Source: an uncultured Bacilli bacterium (GTDB taxonomy: Bacteria > Bacillota_I > Bacilli_A > RF39 > UBA660). Taken from it: a stretch of 6,246 nucleotides of DNA. Shown in pieces: positions 1 through 4,187 of this stretch (position 1 is the stretch's first letter; the number at the start of each line of letters is the position of its first letter). Both the position numbers and the translations under genes were made by a program. The stretch covers positions 1-6,246 of the forward strand of contig CANPWS010000076.1 in assembly GCA_947584955.1 (NCBI GenBank), read 5' to 3'. Under the pieces are notes generated by a model. It was given only the letters and a program-made list of their open reading frames with translations. It ran no database searches and had not been told where the DNA came from.

Positions 1-76
1 GTGGGACTTGAACCCACACGGTATTGCTACCACTGGATTTTGAGTCCAGCGCGTCTACCAATTTCACCACACAAGC
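1..76 (-). tRNA. tRNA-Leu (anticodon CAA), 3' end cut by window edge
   Basis: Read on the minus strand, the 5' acceptor strand GCTTGTG begins at 76. The D-arm and anticodon arm follow, with stem CTGGA/TCCAG and loop CTCAAAA, giving anticodon CAA for Leu TTG codons. A long class II variable arm (GGTA/TACC) and a T-arm GTGGG-TTCAAGT-CCCAC complete what is visible. The 3' acceptor strand (about 7 bases), the discriminator and any CCA lie beyond position 1. It is the last visible gene of a leftward tRNA operon, 53 bases after tRNA-Leu(TAG). The two Leu tRNAs read different codons (TTG and CTA/CTN). Confidence 0.95.
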
Positions 77-93
77 ATAAATTATAAAATTAA

Positions 94-120
94 AACTCGA
101 AACTATTATTAGATCGAGTT
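94..120 (-). terminator. Hairpin between the two tRNA-Leu genes, weak terminator or processing signal
   Basis: A perfect 7-bp inverted repeat, AACTCGA (94-100) and TCGAGTT (114-120), has a 13-base loop. On the minus strand the 3' arm runs into TTTTAATTTTAT, a broken U-tract. It could partly end the transcript after tRNA-Leu(TAG) or be a spacer structure seen by processing nucleases. I see no separate promoter for the downstream tRNA-Leu(CAA), so full termination here would be surprising. Confidence 0.4.
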
Positions 121-129
121 ATTAGCCTT

Positions 130-213
130 TGGTGCGGGTGACAGGAGTTGAACCTGCACGGATAAACCGCTAGATCCTAAGTCTAGTGCGTCTGCCAATT
201 CCGCCACACCCGC
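130..213 (-). tRNA. tRNA-Leu (anticodon TAG)
   Basis: Complete class II tRNA on the minus strand. The acceptor stem GCGGGTG/CACCCGC pairs over all 7 bp. The anticodon stem CTAGA/TCTAG holds loop CTTAGGA, so the anticodon is TAG, reading Leu CTA and other CTN codons by wobble. The long variable arm is CGG/CCG with a TTTAT loop. The T-arm GCAGG-TTCAACT-CCTGT has one G-T pair. Discriminator A at 133 is followed by an encoded CCA (132-130). It is the middle gene of the leftward operon, 9 bases after the CAT tRNA. Confidence 0.97.
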
Positions 214-222
214 ATATACAAG

Positions 223-299
223 TGGTGGACCCTGCAGGACTCGAACCTGCGACCGCCCGGTTATGAGCCGGATGCTCTAACCAACTGAGCTAAGGGTCC
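223..299 (-). tRNA. tRNA with CAT anticodon, probably lysidine-type tRNA-Ile2
   Basis: Complete class I tRNA on the minus strand. The acceptor stem is GGACCCT/AGGGTCC, the anticodon stem TCCGG/CCGGG (one T-G pair) with loop CTCATAA, and the T-arm GCAGG-TTCGAGT-CCTGC. Discriminator A (226) and an encoded CCA (225-223) follow. CAT could mean elongator Met, initiator or Ile2. The body resembles tRNA-Ile2 of Mollicutes and Bacillus as I remember them (GGACC start, TTAGCTCAGTTGGTTAGAGC), and C4-G69 and C5-G68 suit recognition by TilS, which changes C34 to lysidine. The paired 1-72 end excludes a typical initiator. Elongator Met is the main alternative. It is first in the operon, just after the promoter at 312-340. 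Confidence 0.9.
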
Positions 300-311
300 G
301 CTTGCTAATTA

Positions 312-362
312 ATAATACCATAATTTTATTTATATATCAAGCTTTTTTAAAAAAAAATTACA
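312..362 (-). promoter_or_regulatory. Promoter with UP element for the leftward tRNA operon
   Basis: On the minus strand a -35 box TTGATA (340-335), a 17-base spacer and a -10 box TATTAT (317-312) lie so that transcription would start near 305, a few bases before the first tRNA at 299. Directly upstream of the -35 box (362-341) an A-tract/T-tract block matches the published UP-element consensus (AAAWWTWTTTTnnnAAA) at 13 of 14 defined positions in my hand alignment. Such elements bind the RNA polymerase alpha C-terminal domain and are typical of stable-RNA promoters. A+T-rich background makes the UP part less certain than the two boxes. Confidence 0.8.
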
Positions 363-424
363 TTTTTTTGTTTGAAAATAAAAAAGGTAAATAATTAAGA
401 AACAATTTGTCATATTTTTTTTCT

Positions 425-453
425 TTGATATTATAAACAATTCATAGTATAAT
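425..453 (+). promoter_or_regulatory. Sigma-A-type promoter of the lipoprotein gene
   Basis: A -35 box TTGATA (425-430), a spacer of exactly 17 bases and a perfect -10 box TATAAT (448-453) are seen. The predicted start of transcription is near 459-461, only about 10 bases before the start codon at 470. The mRNA would therefore begin at or within the SD site. This promoter lies back to back with that of the tRNA operon. Confidence 0.8.
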
Positions 454-459
454 AAAAAT

Positions 460-465
460 GGTGAT
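460..465 (+). promoter_or_regulatory. Ribosome binding site that fixes the lipoprotein start at 470
   Basis: GGTGAT matches the distal part of the extended SD sequence (AAGGAGGTGATC) and ends 4 bases before ATG 470. The in-frame ATG at 458 lies before this site and at or upstream of the predicted transcription start, so it is unlikely to be used. Confidence 0.6.
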
Positions 466-469
466 AGTA

Positions 470-1744
470 ATGAAAAATAAATTATTATTAATACTGTTAA
501 TAATATTTAGTACATCATGTACCATACACAAAAAAGAGGAAAAAGCAGATAATACAACCAAAGATAAGCAAGAAGAAATACAATATGATGATACTTATAT
601 TGAAGTAATACCAGAAAATGCTAAAAAATTTATAAATAACACAAAAGACGCTGATGATATTATAATACCTTTAGAAAAAATAGAAGAATATAATAAAGAT
701 GTCTTTGAAAAATCTAATTCTATGTATGATATAGATAAAATATATGAACTTACAAAAGAAGAAAAGTTAGAATATATAAATAAATATAAAATACCATCAT
801 TACCTAAATATAATAACGGAACTTTAATAACCGAAAAAGAAGTATTAGATATATTAGAAAATAGAAATATTAATGCTATAGATGATAATAAAATACAAAA
901 AGGAATAATAGTAAAAAGAAGTAATTTAAAATCTTTTCCTACTTATATACATTTTTTTGATAATAAAGAAGATAATAATTTTGATAAATTACAAGAGACA
1001 GAACTTCGTATTGGAACTGGTGTTTTAGTTATACATGAAAGCAAAGATGGAATATGGAACTATGTTATAAGTAAAATTTATACAGGTTGGGTATTAAAAG
1101 AAAATATTGCATATGCAAATGATTATGAATATAATTATTTGACAAATAATGATAAATTTACTATTATAATAGACTCTTCATTAGAAATAGATGGTGAAAT
1201 ATTAGATATGGGAGTTAAATTACCTTATCAAAAAACTGTTAAAGAAGGTTATCAGGTAGTATTACCTATAAAAGGAAAAGATGGTTATGTTCAAAGAAAA
1301 GATATAATTATCTCTAAAGATAAGGCACATATAGGTTATTTGCCATATACAAAGAAAAATATTTATATAGAAGCATTTAAATATGAAAATGAAGATTATA
1401 GCTGGGGAGGAATGGATAAGTCAGTAGATTGTTCTAGTTATATTTTAAATATATTTAGTACTTTTGGATTTGAATTTCCAAGAAATACAAGTAGTCAGCA
1501 AAATAGTATAGGAGAAATAGAATATTTAACAAATAAAAGTTTGGAAGATAAAATAAAAATAATAGAACAAAATAATTTAGTAGTTCTTTATCAAAAAGGT
1601 CATGTTATGTTATATTTAGGAAAAATTGATAATGAGAATTATATAATTCATGCTTCTGGTAGTGAAATGAAAGTAACAGTTACACCACTTAATAATAGTT
1701 CTAATTATTTATCTCAAATAGATAGAATAGTAAAAATAAAATAA
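470..1744 (+). CDS. SH3b/NlpC-P60 (C40) cell-wall hydrolase, lipoprotein
   Basis: A 424-residue protein, probably a lipid-anchored peptidoglycan endopeptidase acting outside the membrane. The N-terminus MKNKLLLILLIIFSTSC is a lipoprotein signal peptide with Cys17 as the likely lipidated residue; the lipobox is imperfect (Ser at -3). Residues about 18-140 are charged and resemble the N-terminal region of NlpC/P60 lipoproteins (N_NLPC_P60 type). Residues about 145-212 form an SH3b1-like domain (RSNLKSFPT, LQET.L..G, SKDG.W, GWV), and about 230-281 a second, SH3b2-like domain. The C40 domain (about 293-412) has Cys321 in VDCSSYI, His378 in GHVMLYLG and His394 in IIHASG as the probable catalytic set. 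By family such enzymes cut gamma-D-Glu-diamino acid links in stem peptides; substrate choice here is inferred. ATG 458 would add four residues (MVIV) ahead of the signal peptide; the SD at 460-465 favours 470. No clear terminator follows. Expression is probably from the 425-453 promoter alone. Confidence 0.9.
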   Translation: MKNKLLLILLIIFSTSCTIHKKEEKADNTTKDKQEEIQYDDTYIEVIPENAKKFINNTKDADDIIIPLEKIEEYNKDVFEKSNSMYDIDKIYELTKEEKLEYINKYKIPSLPKYNNGTLITEKEVLDILENRNINAIDDNKIQKGIIVKRSNLKSFPTYIHFFDNKEDNNFDKLQETELRIGTGVLVIHESKDGIWNYVISKIYTGWVLKENIAYANDYEYNYLTNNDKFTIIIDSSLEIDGEILDMGVKLPYQKTVKEGYQVVLPIKGKDGYVQRKDIIISKDKAHIGYLPYTKKNIYIEAFKYENEDYSWGGMDKSVDCSSYILNIFSTFGFEFPRNTSSQQNSIGEIEYLTNKSLEDKIKIIEQNNLVVLYQKGHVMLYLGKIDNENYIIHASGSEMKVTVTPLNNSSNYLSQIDRIVKIK

Positions 1745-1761
1745 AAATGCAAAAATATATA

Positions 1762-1789
1762 TTCAAAAAAATAAAAAGTATGGTATAAT
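1762..1789 (+). promoter_or_regulatory. Promoter of tRNA-Gln with extended -10
   Basis: A perfect -10 box TATAAT (1784-1789) is preceded by TGG, giving an extended -10 (TGnTATAAT). A weaker -35 box TTCAAA (1762-1767) lies 16 bases upstream. Transcription would start near 1795-1797, 4-6 bases before the tRNA. It may also supply gltX by read-through of the hairpin at 1887-1905. Confidence 0.7.
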
Positions 1790-1800
1790 GTTATAGAACT

Positions 1801-1876
1801 TGCCCAGTAGCCAAGCGGTAAGGCATCGGACTCTGACTCCGACATTTCATAGGTTCGAATCCTTTCTGGGCAACCA
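1801..1876 (+). tRNA. tRNA-Gln (anticodon CTG)
   Basis: Acceptor stem TGCCCAG/CTGGGCA pairs fully. The D-arm is GCC-AAGCGGTAA-GGC. The anticodon stem TCGGA/TCCGA holds loop CTCTGAC, so the anticodon is CTG, for Gln CAG. Discriminator A (1873) and an encoded CCA (1874-1876) follow. D-arm and anticodon arm closely resemble Firmicutes tRNA-Gln. Two oddities: the T-stem ATAGG/CCTTT has a T-T mismatch at its second pair (1850/1864), and the variable loop is 6 bases rather than the usual 4-5. A CAG-only tRNA would be a second Gln tRNA beside the expected TTG form, which is not in this window. It lies 52 bases before gltX on the same strand. Confidence 0.93.
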
Positions 1877-1886
1877 TAAAGAAATT

Positions 1887-1908
1887 AACCCTTTGTAAAA
1901 GGGTTTTT
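1887..1908 (+). terminator. Small hairpin with U-tract between tRNA-Gln and gltX
   Basis: AACCCTTT (1887-1894) and AAAGGGTT (1898-1905) form a perfect 8-bp stem with a 3-base loop. Transcription continues into TTTTTATTAT. It looks like the terminator of the tRNA-Gln transcript, or a leaky attenuator before gltX, whose SD starts only 9 bases after the stem. The short T-tract and low-G+C stem make complete termination uncertain. Confidence 0.6.
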
Positions 1909-1913
1909 ATTAT

Positions 1914-1923
1914 AAAGGTGGTG
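1914..1923 (+). promoter_or_regulatory. Ribosome binding site of gltX
   Basis: AAAGGTGGTG is a good SD match ending 5 bases before ATG 1929. It supports that start. Its AAAGG could also pair with CCTTT (1890-1894) of the upstream hairpin arm, a possible but weak alternative fold. Confidence 0.75.
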
Positions 1924-1928
1924 TATTT

Positions 1929-3590
1929 ATGACAAATAAACAATTAGCAGAGATAATGTATAAAGATGTGAAATATGATATAAATTATTACGAGGAAAAA
2001 TATAAAAAAAGAGATTTAAAAGAAGGCGCTATTGTTTCAAGATTTGCACCTAGCCCTACTGGATTTGTTCACATGGGAAGTCTTCTTACAGCATTTATAT
2101 CATGGAAAATGCCACAAGATACTGATGGGGTATTTTATTTACGTATTGAGGATACTGATCAGAAAAGAAGTGTTGAAAATGGAATAAAAGGAATAATTGA
2201 TGATTTAAAAGATTTTGATATTAACGCAGATGAAGGAATTATTTCAGAAAATTATGAGAAAGGAAATTATGGACCATATATACAGTCAAAAAGATTAGAT
2301 ATATATAATACTTTTGCAAAATATTTAGTTGAAAATGATTATGCATATCCATGCTTTTGTACAGAAAAAGATATTGAAGAAATAAGAAAACAACAAGAAG
2401 AAAAAAAAGATAGAATAGGTTATTATGGGAAATATGCTAAATGTAGATGTATGGATAATGAAGAAAGAGCAAAAAAGATAAAAGAAGGTATTCCATATAC
2501 TCTTAGATTAAAATCAACAGGTTGTTTTGATAAAAAAATTATTGTAAATGATTGTGTTAGAGGAAAAATAGAATTTCCAGAAAATGATATTGATCACATT
2601 TTAATAAAAAGTGATGGAATACCAGTATATCATTTTGCACATGTTGTAGATGATCATCTAATGAGAACAACGCATGTTTTAAGAGGAGAAGAGTGGATGA
2701 GTTCAACACCATTACACATTGAATTATTTAAAAAATTTGGTTTTAAAGTACCAAAATATGCACATTTAGGATTAGTTATGAAAATAGATGAAAATGGTGT
2801 AAGAAGAAAATTAAGCAAAAGAAAAGATCCAGAAGCGGCAGTAAGTTATTACCATGAAAAAGGTATACCAAAAGAAGCAGTAAAAATATATTTAATGACA
2901 ATAGCTAATTCAAATTTTGAAGCATGGTATGATTCTAATAAGGATAAATCAATAGATGAATTTAAATTAGATTTCAAAAAAATAAGTGCCAGTGGAACAT
3001 TATTTGATATTGAAAAATTAAAAAATATATCAAAAAATTATATAAGCAGACTAAAAGCAACGGATGTATATGCTAATACATTAAACTGGGCAGAAGAGTT
3101 TGATAAAAAATTATATAATTTATTAAAAAAATATAAAGAGTATTCTATTAATATCTTAAATATAGAAAGAGAAAAAAAGAAACCTAGAAAAGATTATGCT
3201 AGTTATTCAGAAGTAAAAAATAATATTTGGTATATGTATGATGAAATTTTTTATCAAAAAGAAAATATATATAAAAATAATCCATGTAGTAACAATATAA
3301 AACAGATTTTAAAAGATTATATTGATAATTATTATGATATAAATGATAATGAAGATGAATGGTATGAAAAAATAAAACAATTATCAGAAAAATATGGATA
3401 CGCTAGAGAAGTAAAAATATATAATGAAAATAAAGAATTATATCCTGGACATGTTGGAGATATATGTCAGCACATAAGAGTAGCGGTAACATCTCTTACA
3501 ATGACGCCAAACTTATATGATATATTAAAATTATTAGGAAAAGATAAAATTAAAAAAAGAATAGAATATTATATAAAAAAAGAATTGTAG
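1929..3590 (+). CDS. gltX: Glutamyl-tRNA synthetase, clostridial long type
   Basis: A 553-residue cytoplasmic class Ic synthetase that joins Glu to tRNA-Glu with ATP, and possibly to tRNA-Gln. The Rossmann fold begins near residue 36 with RFAPSPTGFVHMG; H48-M-G50 is the HIGH-like motif. LRIEDTDQKR (71-80) and YPCFCT (140-145) are GluRS hallmarks. VLRGEEW (250-256) and KLSKRK (294-299, the KMSKS equivalent) complete the active site. Two Cys pairs, C142/C144 and C172/C174, sit where E. coli GluRS binds zinc. The C-terminal anticodon-binding part (about 355-553) contains YPGHVGD and ends with ILKLLGKDK. It is longer than ordinary bacterial GluRS (about 470-500) but resembles the roughly 550-residue clostridial form, with its short N-terminal leader. 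It is preceded by tRNA-Gln(CTG) and a hairpin; no strong promoter of its own is clear. Whether it is non-discriminating cannot be read here. Confidence 0.97.
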   Translation: MTNKQLAEIMYKDVKYDINYYEEKYKKRDLKEGAIVSRFAPSPTGFVHMGSLLTAFISWKMPQDTDGVFYLRIEDTDQKRSVENGIKGIIDDLKDFDINADEGIISENYEKGNYGPYIQSKRLDIYNTFAKYLVENDYAYPCFCTEKDIEEIRKQQEEKKDRIGYYGKYAKCRCMDNEERAKKIKEGIPYTLRLKSTGCFDKKIIVNDCVRGKIEFPENDIDHILIKSDGIPVYHFAHVVDDHLMRTTHVLRGEEWMSSTPLHIELFKKFGFKVPKYAHLGLVMKIDENGVRRKLSKRKDPEAAVSYYHEKGIPKEAVKIYLMTIANSNFEAWYDSNKDKSIDEFKLDFKKISASGTLFDIEKLKNISKNYISRLKATDVYANTLNWAEEFDKKLYNLLKKYKEYSINILNIEREKKKPRKDYASYSEVKNNIWYMYDEIFYQKENIYKNNPCSNNIKQILKDYIDNYYDINDNEDEWYEKIKQLSEKYGYAREVKIYNENKELYPGHVGDICQHIRVAVTSLTMTPNLYDILKLLGKDKIKKRIEYYIKKEL

Positions 3591-3610
3591 AACCAATATA
3601 TACAATTCTT
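3575..3610. terminator. Bidirectional terminator between convergent gltX and tspO
   Basis: A perfect 10-bp inverted repeat, AAGAATTGTA (3580-3589) and TACAATTCTT (3601-3610), has an 11-base loop. On the minus strand the second arm ends in seven consecutive T, giving a good terminator for tspO, whose stop is at 3613-3615. On the plus strand it is followed by CTTTAT, a poorer but usable tail for gltX. The gltX stop codon TAG (3588-3590) overlaps the stem. Confidence 0.75.
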
Positions 3611-3612
3611 CT

Positions 3613-4080
3613 TTATCTATTTAATATATAAATCATGGTTGTTAAATATGTAGCAAATAAAATCCATATTAAGTAAATAATATTTAAATATGCTGAAACT
3701 TTTATCTTTTTTAAAAATAAATAAATCATGTAAATAACTAATATATCTAATAAAATAATCCAAAAAATAGAAAAAAGACGCCATTTAAAGATAAAAAATA
3801 TAATAGACCATAAAACATTAACAAAAAGTTGTAAATAATATATAAAAGATTCTTTAGTTAAAATATCTTTATAATTTCTTTTTAAGATAAAATAAGAAAT
3901 TCCCATTAAAAGATAAATTATACTCCACATAATCGGAAACAATATTTTAGGTGGAGCAAGTGGTGGTTTTTGCAAACTAGTATAACCAATACTACCAGAA
4001 ATAATAAGTCCTACTAGACTACCAATAATAAGAGGAAAAAATAAATAGAAAGCAGATAACCAAAAATTTTTTTTGCTCAT
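3613..4080 (-). CDS. tspO: TspO/MBR family membrane protein (tryptophan-rich sensory protein)
   Basis: A 155-residue integral membrane protein with five predicted helices (about 9-31, 48-66, 82-99, 104-123, 130-152). Family signs are the loop after helix 1 (KPPLAPPKILFPIMW, from residue 38) running into IIYLLMG, helix 3 with NVLWSIIFF, the W-R pair of KWRLFSIFW, and helix 5 ending FATYLTTMIYILN. Trp residues recur at the family positions. TspO proteins bind porphyrins and related ligands and have been linked to stress and tetrapyrrole handling; the role in this organism is unknown. The upstream ATG at 4089 follows AAAGG directly with no spacing, so the start is taken at 4080, 9 bases after that SD core. 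It converges on gltX and diverges from the phosphodiesterase gene, sharing an intergenic inverted repeat. No clear promoter was found on this strand. Confidence 0.93.
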   Translation of the reverse strand: MSKKNFWLSAFYLFFPLIIGSLVGLIISGSIGYTSLQKPPLAPPKILFPIMWSIIYLLMGISYFILKRNYKDILTKESFIYYLQLFVNVLWSIIFFIFKWRLFSIFWIILLDILVIYMIYLFLKKIKVSAYLNIIYLIWILFATYLTTMIYILNR

Positions 4081-4084
4081 ATTA

Positions 4085-4094
4085 ATCATCCTTT
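4085..4094 (-). promoter_or_regulatory. Ribosome binding site that fixes the tspO start at 4080
   Basis: On the minus strand AAAGGATGAT resembles the extended SD sequence. Its GG lies 9 bases before ATG 4080. The upstream in-frame ATG at 4089 is part of this SD and cannot use it. Confidence 0.7.
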
Positions 4095-4098
4095 ACTT

Positions 4099-4137
4099 AT
4101 AAAAATAAATTTTAATCTATTTCTAATTTATTTTTAT
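4099..4137. repeat. Perfect 13-bp inverted repeat in the tspO/phosphodiesterase intergenic region
   Basis: ATAAAAATAAATT (4099-4111) is repeated inverted and without mismatch as AATTTATTTTTAT (4125-4137), around a 13-base spacer. It lies between two divergent genes and touches the likely promoter zone of the rightward one. It may be an operator for a dimeric regulator, an mRNA leader hairpin, or chance in A+T-rich DNA; both arms are A/T only. Confidence 0.6.
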
Positions 4138-4159
4138 GTAATAGTTGTAAAAATATGAT
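4131..4159 (+). promoter_or_regulatory. Possible promoter of the phosphodiesterase gene
   Basis: The -10 box TATGAT (4154-4159) is one base off consensus; a poor -35 box TTTTTA (4131-4136) lies 17 bases upstream, inside the right arm of the inverted repeat. Transcription would begin near 4166, just before the SD at 4173-4179. The -10 box contains the upstream in-frame ATG at 4155, which would argue against that ATG as a start. Confidence 0.35.
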
Positions 4160-4172
4160 AAAATATATAAAA

Positions 4173-4179
4173 AAGGAAG
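4173..4179 (+). promoter_or_regulatory. Ribosome binding site that fixes the phosphodiesterase start at 4188
   Basis: AAGGAAG ends 8 bases before ATG 4188, a normal distance. It lies downstream of the alternative ATG at 4155, which has no SD before it. Confidence 0.7.
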
Positions 4180-4187
4180 TAATTATA

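Noticed and set aside
81..86. TATAAT on the minus strand as a promoter for tRNA-Leu(CAA)
   Set aside because: It is only 4 bases from the tRNA 5' end, so transcription would begin inside the tRNA, and no -35 box lies 16-18 bases upstream.
458..469. Upstream in-frame start ATG 458 (adding MVIV) for the lipoprotein gene
   Set aside because: It lies before the SD GGTGAT and at or upstream of the predicted transcript start; ATG 470 has the SD and gives a cleaner signal peptide.
1885..1913. TTAACC-17-TATTAT as a private gltX promoter
   Set aside because: The transcript would begin inside the gltX SD and the -35 box overlaps the hairpin arm; too weak to call, though not excluded.
1745..1929. T-box or other riboswitch leader upstream of gltX
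   Set aside because: The space is filled by a tRNA gene and a short hairpin; no T-box sequence or extended leader structure is present.
4081..4089. Upstream start ATG 4089 (adding MIN) for tspO
   Set aside because: It is embedded in the SD sequence with no spacing; ATG 4080 has proper spacing.
4155..4187. Upstream start ATG 4155 (11 extra residues) for the phosphodiesterase
   Set aside because: No SD precedes it and it falls within the likely -10 box; AAGGAAG at 4173-4179 serves ATG 4188.
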